A DNA stretch of 64,000 bases from Euryodendron excelsum (Eukaryota; Streptophyta; Magnoliopsida; Ericales; Pentaphylacaceae). Below, piece after piece: positions 1 through 10,520 of this stretch. The stretch lies in assembly GCA_033060915.1 (NCBI GenBank), contig CM065386.1, forward strand, positions 10,192,001 through 10,256,000. Reading direction: 5' to 3'. Numbering within the stretch: the first letter of the stretch is position 1; each line of letters opens with the position of its first letter. Under the pieces are notes generated by a model, which saw only the letters and a program-made list of their open reading frames with translations, was not told where the DNA came from and did no database searches. The position numbers were made by a program, and so were the translations under genes.

Positions 1-154
1 TCATGGTCTTGGTTTGCTCTGAGTTATGGATTACAAGGACTTTGGCAGAGATATATAATGTAATATATATCTGTGTGTGTATTTATATAGAGAGAGAGCG
101 TGTGTGTGTGTGTGTGTTTTGGAAGCTGGATTTGTTATTTAGTGAGAATTTTGT

Positions 155-185
<31 letters not shown>

Positions 186-402
186 TGTGTGTGTATTTAA
201 ATTAGCATTTGGATATCTTGCAAGACTTTAAACTTTTTCTTTGTGACCAATTTAGTACTTACTCCCATGGTCTTGGTTTGCTCCGAATTATGGATTACAA
301 AGCCTTTGGCCGAGGTATATAATATAATATATGTCTGTATGTATATACAGAGAGAGAGAGAGAGAGAGAGAGTTTTGGAAGCTGATGTTGTTATTTAGTG
401 AG
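1..402. repeat. Imperfect tandem duplication with GA/GT microsatellites
   Basis: About 150 bases near position 2 recur near 266. Both copies start with the phrase catggtcttggtttgctc and continue through 'ttatggattacaa', an AT-rich stretch, a GA/GT microsatellite and 'ttttggaagctg...gttatttagtgag'. The copies differ mainly in the lengths of the GA and GT runs, so replication slippage followed local duplication. The segment lies just before a probable 3' splice site, so it may be intronic DNA of the gene whose last exon follows. Confidence 0.75.
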
Positions 403-432
403 GATGCCAGCTCCTATTTTTTGTCTCTTCAG

Positions 433-511
433 TGCAATGGTTCCGGAGTCAGGATTTTTAGTGGTGGGGGCCGCGGATGAGGTGCCAATAGGCAACGCAA
501 AGAGCTATTGA
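433..511 (+). CDS. Probable terminal exon of an unidentified gene truncated by the left edge
   Basis: A pyrimidine-rich tract ending in cag at 430-432 looks like a 3' splice site. One base then completes a split codon, followed by 25 sense codons and TGA at 509-511. The peptide starts AMVPESGFLVVGAA and ends PIGNAKSY. The segment is clearly richer in GC than its surroundings, as plant exons usually are. No upstream exon can be assigned within the first 432 bases, which are repeats, so the rest of the gene would lie outside the window. I do not recognise the protein. The alternative is a chance open stretch of 79 bases. Confidence 0.4.
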
Positions 512-935
512 AACAGTTGTTAAATAATTGAGATATGGTATCATGATGACAATTCTTATGTATTTTTGCTTTGGTTTATTTATTTATTTTTGTTTGTTTA
601 TATAATTAAGTGTTTCGTATGAGCTAGGACATGTATTTAAATAAGGGTAATGATATATAAATAAAAAAATTTATATAAAATTCATTGTCAAATTGATTTG
701 GTTGAATAAAATTATTCACTTTCAAATAAAACACTCATCATGATAGTCTTAATTATATTAATGCTACTGTCACATTATCTTGATATGATTTTTTGTACAT
801 AAATAAATATCAATTTCTTTTAAATTATTCAAAGAATGAATGATTTGTTTGATGAATATACCTTAATAAAAAAAATGAAAATATACCTCAAAACTATTCA
901 AGCATGCCCTTGTATTTGATTCAATCCAATTGACA

Positions 936-1012
<77 letters not shown>

Positions 1013-1159
1013 AGTTTGGTCTCTAATTTGTTCAATTCCACGCACATATTTTTTAGCATTTTATTTTTTACGCTATATGTTTAGCACTAATTTCATAATG
1101 AGAAAGAGAATTCCGTGTTATTCTGATTAAATTAAAAGTGCACTTGTTTTTTATGTTTT
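512..1159. other. AT-rich intergenic DNA
   Basis: No coding, RNA or mobile signature was recognised apart from the TC microsatellite annotated separately. If the preceding exon is real, its 3' untranslated region and poly(A) site should lie in the first few hundred bases here. Confidence 0.5.
940..1010. repeat. (TC)n microsatellite, about 35 units
   Basis: An essentially uninterrupted TC dinucleotide array of about 71 bases. It generates spurious Ser-Leu and Glu-Arg reading frames on the two strands, which are not genes. The length suggests a polymorphic locus. Confidence 0.97.
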
Positions 1160-1372
1160 AGGGCCGTTTGGTATCAGCTTTTCGCTTAGTTTTTTTTTAA
1201 GTTTATAAGAAAAAAGCTAGATTTTTTTAAACTTTTTTACTTTTTGATTTTTGCTTTTTTACTTACCTTTAATTAAAATAAAGTTAGAAAAACAAAAAAC
1301 CTAAACAAATTTAACTTTTTTACTTATAAGCTTAAAAAAAACTTGACAAAGAAATTGTATCAAACAGTCACT
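1160..1372. mobile_element. Fold-back MITE-like element
   Basis: The segment starts 'agggccgtttggtatcagc' and ends 'tgtatcaaacagtcactta', which is an imperfect inverted match. The inverted relation continues inward: 'cttagtttttttttaagttt' and 'ataag' on the left pair with 'cttataagcttaaaaaaa' on the right. The length of about 210 bases and the 'ggccgtttgg' type terminus are typical of plant non-autonomous hAT-like elements. I could not find a convincing 8-bp target duplication, so the superfamily is uncertain. Confidence 0.55.
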
Positions 1373-2059
1373 TAGTCTTGTAAGTTGTAACCATCAAGAT
1401 CTTATCAAAATCTTTTAATAATTTGATATGAAATCAAACTTAGCACATGCTTTGGTTGAATGATTCACACAAAAACTCATTTTGATGAGAAATTTTTTCA
1501 TCTCTCATGTGAGAGTTGGGCCCCACCTCTCATGTGAGAGATGGAGTAATGCTCCGAGGAGCATGGAATAATTTTTTCATTTTGATAGATGCGAAGAATT
1601 CGTATGCTTACGTCAAAAAAATGACGAATCAATTTACCTAAACTACTCTTATTTGTGGCATTTATCAGGTGGTAATAAAAAGTAAAGTTCCAAAATTCAA
1701 CTTCTTTGATTAATAATTTGGGTTCCAGTTATGTCTATATTCAAGCCTCCCTGAAGGAGCCCACTGTGATTAATTGGAACTATCAAGAAAAAAAAAGCAG
1801 CACCACAAAAATAAATAAAATAAAGTAAAAGATTTGATTTTGATCATTTCTATGTCTATGATGACCAAAAAAAAGGAAGATCATTTTAGGTTTATGAGCT
1901 GAGCCTACAAAGTTGTAAGGTTATGCAATTAGTTAAATTTCGTGTCAAGTTTTGTTTAATTAATTTGAAAAATTAGAATGTCTATTATAAGCATTTGGAA
2001 TGATCTTCACTACTAATTCATACAAGTTCATGTTAAGAAGAGATTGTATGAAACTTCAA
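1373..2059. other. Intergenic DNA, no feature recognised
   Basis: AT-rich non-coding sequence. A short near-palindrome built on 'ctctcatgtgaga' occurs twice around 1500-1545, on both sides of 'ttgggccccac'. Nothing else stands out. Confidence 0.5.
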
Positions 2060-3045
2060 AGTGTGTTACGGAACTTCAACAAACCTTAATGGACTTCGAG
2101 ACAAGTCGTGGGATGTATTGGTGTGTATGGGATGCTATACTAACCCTCGTAAGACCCCTCGCGGGACTCGTAGTGCACCTCATGGGAAAAAAATAATATG
2201 CAAACTCTTTCAGGAGACTTCACGGGCTCTTGTAGCACCTCATGGGAAGAAACAGTGTACAAATTCTTCCAGGAGACTTCGCAAGACACTTCGTAGTATC
2301 TCGCGGGACCTCACAGGAAGATACAAAGAGGGTGCAGTTCACAGAGGATTTCGCAGGACAACTCATTGAAAGAAACAATGTGGGTGCAACTTCAGGATGA
2401 AGCTCGCCGGGCACCTCACGCCTGGGAGCTCCACTTATGCATGAATTAGGGTTCCACGCCACAAATTTCTTGAAGCTCTATAAATACCAATACTTACTCT
2501 AAAGTTTTAGATCTGAGCCGCCACAAACAAGAACACATTGAGAGAATTTTTTTCCCATCTTCTAAAGGCTTAGAAGTAATTTCTTAGCATCCAATCTTTC
2601 AACACTTTGAAAGTATTGATGGCTCAATTGCTTTAGATTCAAAGGATTTCTATGAGAGCAGAACTGCAAAGAAAATTGTTCTAAAGGTTTTTACATATTT
2701 TGAAGAGGCTTTCAACTAGGTTATTAGCAAGATCAACCTTTATCCTTAATTAGTTGATATATTGGAGGAGTTCAAGACGGTGGGGGATTTGAGTTCAGCT
2801 ATTAGAGGATTCCAAAAGTGTCGTAAAGTTCAACATTCAATCAAGTATCGAAGAATCGTATCAAGAAATACATACATGATCGTAAGATTCGATCAATACA
2901 AGAACAGCACACCCGCAAGCACGTGGATTCGGCACCCGTGAATTGGGAGTATCTAAGGTTGGGTTGTAAGTTGACTCTTTTGTATTTTTTTCTCTTTGAA
3001 TTTTAAATCATTACTTATTTCTTTTTTGATAGTGCTTGGTTGTAA
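2060..3045 (+). repeat. Possible LTR remnant with TATA box and 60-bp degenerate repeats
   Basis: This block is richer in GC than its flanks. It contains degenerate units of about 60 bases around 'gcacctcatggga' (2176 and 2236, decaying to about 2400). A promoter-like TATAAATA follows at 2479-2486, then a long non-coding leader-like stretch. This order (repetitive U3, TATA, leader) is that of a plant LTR, and copia element 1 abuts it at 3046. No terminal dinucleotides, primer site or target duplication could be fixed, so this is inference. The short open frames here look accidental. Confidence 0.35.
2479..2486 (+). promoter_or_regulatory. TATA-box-like site in putative LTR remnant
   Basis: TATAAATA in the context 'ctctataaatacc', about 90 bases downstream of the 60-bp repeats. 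It matches the plant TATA consensus. Function is not demonstrable from sequence. Confidence 0.35.
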
Positions 3046-3288
3046 GTATGAATGAGGGGGAGTCGTGCACTGTACTCTTTTCCCTTCGCCAATGGTTTTT
3101 CCCACAGGGTTTTTCTTGGCAAGGTTTTAACGAGGCAGTGTTAACGCACCCATACTAAGGTATGTTACGTAATATTACTGTACTCTTTTTCCTTCGTTAA
3201 GGTTTTTTCCCATTGAGTTTTCCTAGCAAGGTTTTAATAAGGCAGTTGTAACATATCCTAATATGTATTGCGATCATCCAAGGGGGAG
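3046..3288 (+). repeat. Extra copy of the 3' non-coding internal region of copia element 1
   Basis: These 243 bases match 9086-9327, the 3' untranslated region plus polypurine tract that precedes the 3' LTR, almost base for base. Here they precede the 5' LTR, where a normal element would have unrelated flanking DNA. They include both purine-rich tracts (3055-3062 and 3280-3288). The match starts abruptly at gtatgaatgaggggg. Confidence 0.9.
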
Positions 3289-3829
3289 TGTTATGAGGTC
3301 ATGGCTCACCTCACCTCATGGTGGATGAGCCGCCTCAGATTTCTATATATATCAGTGGCAAGAAGAAGAAAAGGGAGAGCAAAACAAAAAGGAGAAAGAA
3401 GGAGAGAGAGATAGAAGAGAGAGAGAAAAAAGAGAGAAAAGCGGGGAGAGGAGAGAGACAGAAGACAGAGAAAAGAGGGAGAGAGAAAGAAGAGAGAGAA
3501 AGAAGAGGAAAAGAAAGGAGAAGAGAAAAAGAGAAGAAAGAAAAAGACAAAAAGTGTAGGTAAATTATTTACATTCATTTCTATTGTTTTTATCTTTTGT
3601 ATTATAAAAGCAATACATGGGTGATCAAGAAGATCTATCCCAAGTTCCAGAAGAACTATTTTATTATTCTATTTTGTCTTATGAAAGCAAGACATGCTTG
3701 GGTGATCAAGAAGATCTATCCCCATAGTTTCAGAAGAATTATTTAATAATTATTATGTGACAGTTCCAGAAGAACTCGTTTTATTATATACTGTGTTTTG
3801 TTTGCTGCCAATTTATTTAATTTATAACA
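3289..3829 (+). repeat. 5' LTR of copia element 1
   Basis: Starts TGTTATGAGG and ends TTTATAACA. It contains a 'tctatatatat' TATA-like stretch near 3341, then about 190 bases of GA-rich DNA, then a downstream part rich in 'ttccagaagaact' phrases. It is nearly identical to the 3' LTR; the main difference is about 20 bases of GA-repeat length. Reading frames through the GA-rich part (Arg/Glu/Lys-rich) are artefacts. Confidence 0.93.
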
Positions 3830-3831
3830 CG

Positions 3832-3841
3832 TTATCAGCAC
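3832..3841 (+). promoter_or_regulatory. Primer-binding-site-like sequence, element 1
   Basis: The sequence 'ttatcagcac' starts two bases after the LTR end. It shares the core TATCAG with the canonical plant initiator-methionine tRNA primer site. Element 2 has the same sequence at the same place, which supports a primer-site role. The exact tRNA is not established. Confidence 0.6.
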
Positions 3842-4335
3842 AAAACTCTAACTACTTATATATTGAAGGTACTTCATTATATTAGTGAAGGTACTTCATT
3901 CATATTTCAATTCATGTATCTTTATTTTGAGTTTTTTACTGTTCACGTTTCATTTTATGGCAAAATTTATATTTATTGAATAGTGATGCATAGTAGATGA
4001 ATAGTAATTTTTCGAAACTTTATTTGTTTATTTCTCCCATACCGTAAATATTTGGCCTATGATGTTTATAGATCTGGAATCTTTATTTGAATACCTTTCC
4101 ATAGACATGTGACTTGACCATATTTTGATATTTAGATTGAAAGTTATAATATGGACAAAAAAATAATACTATATATATTTATATATACGTATTATATATA
4201 ATACTATGCAGCAATAGTGATTTTACTATTCATGCATAGTGTTAACAAATTAAATTTATTCGTTTTGGATGTCTGAGATTTTTAGTATATCGTGATTCTA
4301 AAACTTTGTTATCTTGTAAGTGTAGCATTCTGAAA

Positions 4336-5400
4336 ATGTCAACTCTCGCAAAGCTAGAATTTACAGCTCTTGACATTTCAGGCAAGAACTATTTATCTTG
4401 GGTAGTTGATGCTGAGATCCATTTATGTGCAAAAGCTCTTGGAAACACTATAAATGAGGAAAATGACGAATCCCAGCAGGATCGTGCAAAAGCGATGATA
4501 TTTCTTCGTCATCATATTCACGAAGAATTAAAAACTGAATACCTCACGGCAAAAGACCCACTGGTACTATGGCAAAATTTAAAGGAGAGATATGAGCACC
4601 AGAAGACCATGTTTCTCCCCAGAGCTCGTTATGATTGGATGCACCTGAGGTTGCAAGATTTCAAATCTGTTAGTGAGTATAATTCTGCATTGTTTAAAAT
4701 CAGCTCACAATTAAAATTATGTGGGCAAACAATTATTGATGAAGATATGTTAGAAAAAACATACTCTACATTTCATGCCTCGAATGTGCTCCTGCAGCAG
4801 CAATATCGAGAGCGGGGTTTTAAAAAATATTCAGAATTGATTTCGTGCCTTCTTTTGGCTGAACAAAATAATGAGCTTCTGATGAAAAACCACCAGTCTC
4901 GCCCGACCGGCTCTACACCATTCCCTGAAGTGAATGCGGTCTCATTTTATGAACGTGGTCGTGGTCGTGGACATGGCCGCAGTCGTGGACGCAGTAGAAA
5001 TACTTTTCGTCAACGTGGGGGTTATCGTGGTGGTTATAACATTTATCCTTCTTCAAGTTCTCGAGTTAAGCATACTACACCGCACCACCAGCAGTGGAAC
5101 AACTCTGAAACAAAACAGGAAAAGGGAAAACGTTTACAGAATAAACCTCCCAAAAATTATGAAGATGTTTGTTACAGGTGTGGTATGAAAGGGCATTGGT
5201 CACGTACCTGTCGTACGCCCAAACCATTAGTGGATCTTTACCGAGTATCAACACATGATAAAGGAAAAAATGTTGAAATGAATTTCACAAACTTTGATGA
5301 CTCAGTAGAAATCACTCATCTTGATGTGTCAGATTTCTTTGAAGATCCTAATGGAAAAATAGATCACTTAATTAGTGATGGAAATGTCCACACCAACTAG
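4336..5400 (+). CDS. gag: Copia gag polyprotein, intact (354 aa)
   Basis: Structural protein that packages retrotransposon RNA into virus-like particles. I start it at the ATG at 4336, because MSTLAKLEF is the usual start of this plant copia gag family and the equivalent ATG is kept in element 2. An in-frame ATG 30 bases upstream is less likely. The N-terminal two-thirds is the helical UBN2-type gag region (for example LKERYEHQKT, YRERGFKKYSEL). An Arg/Gly-rich stretch near residues 211-245 and one CCHC zinc knuckle, CYRCGMKGHWSRTC (near nt 5170-5211), follow. The frame is unbroken to TAG at 5398, and all knuckle ligands are present. This is the only retroelement gag in the window without a visible lesion. 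Confidence 0.93.
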   Translation: MSTLAKLEFTALDISGKNYLSWVVDAEIHLCAKALGNTINEENDESQQDRAKAMIFLRHHIHEELKTEYLTAKDPLVLWQNLKERYEHQKTMFLPRARYDWMHLRLQDFKSVSEYNSALFKISSQLKLCGQTIIDEDMLEKTYSTFHASNVLLQQQYRERGFKKYSELISCLLLAEQNNELLMKNHQSRPTGSTPFPEVNAVSFYERGRGRGHGRSRGRSRNTFRQRGGYRGGYNIYPSSSSRVKHTTPHHQQWNNSETKQEKGKRLQNKPPKNYEDVCYRCGMKGHWSRTCRTPKPLVDLYRVSTHDKGKNVEMNFTNFDDSVEITHLDVSDFFEDPNGKIDHLISDGNVHTN

Positions 5401-5511
5401 TTTATATTGTAAGGTTATTGTTATCTTGTGTAATATTTTTCTAAGCATGTTTCTGTTATATGAATGTTTTCGTTTTCTTATCAAATAAGCAATTTCATAT
5501 TTTATAGAAAC
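5401..5511 (+). other. gag-pol spacer with intron-like signals
   Basis: The frame that encodes gag and pol is closed by several stops over about 60 bases after gag. The spacer holds a strong donor-like 'gtaagg' at 5409 and ends 'ttttatag' just before the pol ATG at 5512. Element 2 has a similar spacer ending 'atatag' before its pol ATG. Many plant copia elements fuse gag and pol or splice between them, so this may be a splice region that controls the Gag:Pol ratio. The function is inferred. Confidence 0.5.
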
Positions 5512-8500
5512 ATGGAATCTACCAAAGCATTAATCGCTTCCAAGATGAACGATGGAGATATATGTTTAGTAGACAGTGCAACTACTCATACAATTCTTCG
5601 AGAGAAAAAATATTTTGTTAGCTTAACGTTAGCTGAAAATAATGTTAAGACAATATCTGGCAATACAAAATTAATTGAAGGTTCCGGAAGAGCCAATATG
5701 TTGTTGCCAAAAGGAACAAAACTCTATATTGATAATGCTATGTATTCAACTAGAGCTACAAGGAATTTGCTCAGTTTTAAAGATATACGTAGCAATGGAT
5801 ATCATATAGAGACAACAAATGAAGATAATAAAGAATATCTTTACATTACTTCTATTGTTTCATGCCAGAAGCAGATATTAGAAAAACTTGCTACCTTCTC
5901 TTCTGGATTATATTATACAACTATAAGAATTTTGGGATTACCTGAAGTGATGCACCAGAAGTGTTTTGACCCAAAGACTTTTATACTTTGGCATGATCGT
6001 CTTGGTCATCCAGGATCAACAATGATGCGTCGAATAATTGAGAACTCTCATGGGCATCCGCTAAAGAACCAGAAGATTCTTTTGTCAAGTGATTATACAT
6101 GTCCCGGTTATTCACAAGGAAAATTAATTGTGAGACCATCCCCGTCAAAAGTAATAGTTGAATCCCCAACCTTTTTACAAAGAATTCAAGGGGATATATG
6201 TGGGCCGATACACCCACCATGTGGACCATTTCGTTATTTTATGGTTTTAATAGATGCATCCACTCGATGGTCACATGTTTGCTTGCTTTCTACTCGTAAT
6301 GTTGCATTTGCTAGGCTTCTTGCTCAAATTATCAGATTACGAGCACAGTTTCCAGATTATTCGATTCAGTCGATACGACTGGATAATGCTGGTGAGTTTA
6401 CATCTCAAGCTTTTGATGATTATTGCATGTCCATAGGAATTGATGTTGAACATCCCATTGCACATACACACACACAAAATGGTCTAGCCGAATCTTTTAT
6501 CAAACGCCTTCAGCTTATAGCTCGACCGTTACTTATGAGAACAAAATTACCTGTTTCTGCTTGGGGACATGCCATATTGCATGCTGCATCATTAGTCCGT
6601 GTCCGACCCACTGCTTACCACGAATATTCACCATTACAACTTGTTTTTGGTCAACAACCAAATATTTCCCATCTAAGGATTTTTGGTTGTGCTATTTATG
6701 TACCAATTGCGCCACCACAACGTACTAAGATGGGTCCCCAACGTCGACTTGGAATTTATATTGGTTTTGATTCTCCATCTATTATTAGATATCTTAAACC
6801 TTTAACAGGGGATGTATTCACTGCACGTTTTGCGGATTGTCATTTTGATGAAACACTTTTCCCTCCATTAAGGGGAGATAAAACGCAACTAGAAAAACAG
6901 CATGAGATTACTTGGAATGCTTCCACGGTATCTCATTTTGATCCTCGAACAAATCAATGTGAATCAGAAGTTCACAGGATTATTTATTTACAGACGATTG
7001 CAAATCAATTACCTGATGTGTTTACTGACACCAAGAAGGTAACAAAATCATATATACCAGCTGCTAATACCCCAGCACGTATTGATGTCCCTGTAGGACA
7101 ATCTGCTAATATAGCAGCAAATGAATCTCAAGCACGTATGAAACGTGGGAGACCTGTCGGTGTAAAAGACACAGTTCCTAGAAAGAGAAAGGTACAAATG
7201 TATAAGCAAGTCAGTATTCCTGAAGAAACCATAGTATCTAAACCTCCAGAAAAAGGAAATCCTATTAAAGAATTCCTAGAAGAGAAACCTTCTGAAGAGA
7301 TGTCCCCTGTAGAGGACAGTAATGAGATCTCAATAAGTTATGTGAATACAAGAGAAAAATGGAATAGAAATAAAATTGTTGTCGACAACATATTTTCATT
7401 TAAAATGGCTCTTGCACTTACAAGAAGTAATGCAGAGAATGAACCACAGACAATTGACGAATGTCAACATAGAAGTGATTGGCCAAAATGGAAAGAAGCT
7501 ATTGAGACAGAATTAAACTCATTAGCACAACGCAAAGTATTTGGACCCGTAGTTCAAACACCAGAAGATGTAAAACCGGTTGGATACAAATAGGTATTCG
7601 TGCGAAAACGAAATGAGAAAAATGAAATCTTGAGATATAAAGCGCGTCTAGTGGCACAAGGTTTCTCGCAGAGACCTGGTATTGATTATGATGAGACATA
7701 CTCTCCTGTAATGGATGCCATTACGTTCAAATTCTTAATTAGTTTATCAGTCTCAGAAGGACTGGATATGCGTTTGATGGACGTCGTGACAGCCCACTTG
7801 TATGGTGAATTAGATAATGATATATATATGAAAATTCCTGAAGGATTTAAAATGCCTGAAGCAACTAGTTCAAAATCTCGAAGCTTATATTCTATCAAGC
7901 TTCAAAGATCTCTGTATGGGTTAAAACAATCTGGGCGCATGTGGTACAATCGTCTTAGTGAATATCTATTGAAAAATGGATATGTGAATAATACAATTTG
8001 TCCATGCGTTTTTATTAAGAAATCATAATCTGGATTTGCTATTATTGCGGTCTATGTCGATGATCTGAATCTTGTTGGAACTTCTGAAGAACTGACAACA
8101 TCTTCTCGTTATTTAAAGAAGGAGTTTGAAATGAAAGATCTTAGAAAAATAAAATTTTGTCTTGGATTACAAATTGAGCATTTATCAAATGGAATTCTCA
8201 TCCATCAATCTACATATACAGAAAAAATTCTGAATCGATTTTATATGGATAAAGCTCATCCATTGAGTTCTCCCATGATTGTCCGATCACTAGATGTACA
8301 AAAGGATCCTTTTCGCCCTCAAGAAGAAGGTGAAGAACTCCTTGGTCCTGAAGTACCATATCTCAGTGCTATTGGAGCTCTTATGTATCTTGCAAATTGC
8401 ACAAGACCCGATATTGCATTTTCTGTAAATTTATTGGCAAGATATAGTTCTGCACCAACTCAGAGACATTGGAAAGGGGTGAAGCACATATTCCGTTACC

Positions 8501-9057
8501 TCCGAGGAACAACAGATCTGGGTTTGTTTTATTCAAAGGGACCAGAATCAGAGTTAGTTGGCTATGCAGATGCTGGTTACCTCTCTGATCCACATAAAGC
8601 AAGATCACAAACCGGGTATGTATTTACCTATGGTAACACTGCTATATCTTGGCGATCTGTGAAGCAGACACTAACTGCAACTTCTTCAAATCATTCTGAG
8701 ATCATCGCAATTCATGAAGCAAGTCGAGAATGCATTTGGTTGAAAGCAATGATCCAACATATTCAAGATAGTTGCGGACTATCTTCGATCAAAGATACCT
8801 CAACAATATTATATGAAGATAATGCAGCGTGTATTGCACAAATCAAGGGAAGCTACATCAAAGGTGACAGAACCAAACATATATCGCCAAAATTCTTTTA
8901 TGCACATGAACTCCAGAAAAACGGTGATATTGATGTCCAGCAGATACGTTCAAGTGACAACTTGGCAGACTTATTTACTAAAGCACTCACAACTGCAACA
9001 TTTGAGAAATTGGTACACAACATTGGCATGCGTCGTCTTAAAGCTGTAAACAAGTAA
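5512..9057 (+). pseudogene. pol: Copia pol polyprotein, broken by two nonsense codons
   Basis: About 1,180 codons in a single frame. Domains in order: protease (CLVDSATTH at nt 5566; the usual Asp-Ser-Gly reads Asp-Ser-Ala); integrase with HDRLGH zinc-binding start (nt 5992) and catalytic Asp/Asp/Glu in GDICGP, RLDNAGEF and NGLAESF; reverse transcriptase with [11 protein letters not shown], the reading LYGLKQSGRMW and YVDDLNLVGT (nt 8053); RNase H with YADAGYLSDPH and a C-terminal block ending near SDNLADLFTKAL. The frame is stopped by TAG at 7591-7593, at the entrance to reverse transcriptase, where element 2 has a Trp codon. It is stopped again by TAA at 8026-8028, just before YVDD, where element 2 has Glu. 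No frameshift was seen. The second metal-binding Cys of the integrase finger is Tyr here and in element 2. Confidence 0.93.
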
Positions 9058-9327
9058 AGCTATCAACTTCAACTTCATACCAGATGTATGAATGAGGGGG
9101 AGTCGTGCACTGTACTCTTTTCCCTTCGCCAATGGTTTTTCCCACAGGGTTTTTCTTGGCAAGGTTTTAACGAGGCAGTGTTAACGCACCCATACTAAGG
9201 TATGTTACGTAATATTACTGTACTCTTTGTCCTTCGTTAAGGTTTTTCCCATTGAGTTTTCCTAGCAAGGTTTTAATAAAGCAGTTGTAACATATCCTAA
9301 TATGTATTGCGGTCATCCAAGGGGGAG
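9058..9327 (+). promoter_or_regulatory. 3' untranslated region and polypurine tract, element 1
   Basis: Non-coding DNA between the pol stop and the 3' LTR. It contains two purine tracts, 'gaatgagggggag' at 9090-9102 and 'aagggggag' at 9319-9327. The second directly abuts the LTR and is the expected plus-strand priming site. Most of the segment is duplicated upstream of the 5' LTR. Confidence 0.8.
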
Positions 9328-9889
9328 TGTTATGAGGTCATGGCTCACCTCACCTCATGGTGGATGAGCCGCCTCAGATTTCTATATATATCAGTGGCAA
9401 GAAGAAGAAAAGGGAGAGCAAAACAAAAAGGAGAAAGAAGGAGAGAGAGATAGAAGAGAGAGAGAAGAAAGAGAGAAAGCGGGAGAGAGACAGAAGACAG
9501 AGAAAAGAGGGAGAGAGAAAGAAGAGAGAGAAAAGAGGGAGAGAGAAAGAAGAGAGAGAAAGAAGAGGAAAAGAAAGGAGAAGAGAAAAAGAGAAGAAAG
9601 AAAAAGACAAAAAGTGTAGGTAAATTATTTACATTCATTTCTATTGTTTCTATCTTTTGTATTATAAAAGCAATACATGGGTGATCAAGAAGATCTATCC
9701 CAAGTTCCAGAAGAACTATTTTATTATTCTATTTTGTCTTATGAAAGCAAGACATGCTTGGGTGATCAAGAATATCTATCCCCATAGTTTCAAAAGAACT
9801 ATTTAATAATTATTATGTGACAGTTCCAGAAGAACTCGTTTTATTATATACTGTGTTTTGCTTGCTACCAATTTATTTAATTTATAACA
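9328..9889 (+). repeat. 3' LTR of copia element 1
   Basis: Starts TGTTATGAGG and ends TTTATAACA, as the 5' LTR does. It is 562 bases against 541, the extra length being in the GA-rich run. Only scattered substitutions separate the two LTRs, so the insertion is not ancient. Confidence 0.93.
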
Positions 9890-10520
9890 TATTGAGTTTA
9901 ATTTAAAATTTTGGTGGTGTCTATTTCACAAATCACATATTTTCAATTCTGCTAGAACGGCAGTCTCTGGAACGTGGAAAGAATATAGTGGAGATGTTTT
10001 GAAAATAATGGAGATATTTTGACTAACATATACAAATTTTGTATGTAGGCCGTTTCTTTAGCTTTCATGAATATGAAAAAGAAAAACAAGATATATGACA
10101 AGATGTGCGAGGGAGAGAGTGCGTATGAATGATATTTCACCAGTTACATTTATTGAATGATTTGAATATATGACAAGATGTCTAATTCAGGGTTCTCCTT
10201 CGCAAAAGAAGATGAATTTTGCTGGGTGTTGTGTGGTGGGCTATGCTTGACTTGGCTACCATGTACATGGTCAGGCACGTCTAACGCTAACGGTTTCCAA
10301 ACAAAATATAATAGTTTTTACATAAAATCAATCAAACCTGAGTGTACTGTTCAGCTCTGCCTTTCTTTTTGTTTTTTGTTTTCTTTGGCTTTTGAGCCTG
10401 TAATGTTCCGTTCAATAAACACAAATCAGCTTTATTTGCCTAATTCTAAAAATTTTAAAAAATAATTTTTGACAAGTACTCTTTGCTTAGTTTCTTCAAC
10501 TAAAAAAAAAAAAGAGAAAA
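9890..10520. other. Intergenic DNA, no feature recognised
   Basis: AT-rich sequence with no conserved protein similarity, mobile-element terminus or RNA signature that I could recognise. Confidence 0.5.

Larger units (their letters stand above)
3289..9889 (+). mobile_element. Ty1/copia LTR retrotransposon, element 1
   Basis: A 6.6-kb element. Order: 5' LTR 3289-3829, primer-site-like sequence at 3832, gag, 111-base spacer, pol in the order protease-integrase-reverse transcriptase-RNase H, polypurine tract, 3' LTR 9328-9889. Integrase before reverse transcriptase defines the copia superfamily. Each LTR starts TG and ends CA. No target-site duplication is seen, because the left flank is a partial second copy of the element's own 3' end. 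Gag is intact and pol carries two premature stops, so this copy should not be autonomous. Confidence 0.95.

Noticed and set aside
863..1130. Overlapping Glu-Arg and Ser-Leu repeat reading frames
   Set aside because: They are translations of the (TC)n microsatellite on the two strands.
3306..3578. Arg/Glu/Lys-rich and Phe/Ser/Leu-rich frames in the LTRs of element 1
   Set aside because: Produced by the GA-rich leader part of the LTR. They change with its length between the two LTRs and have no conserved start.
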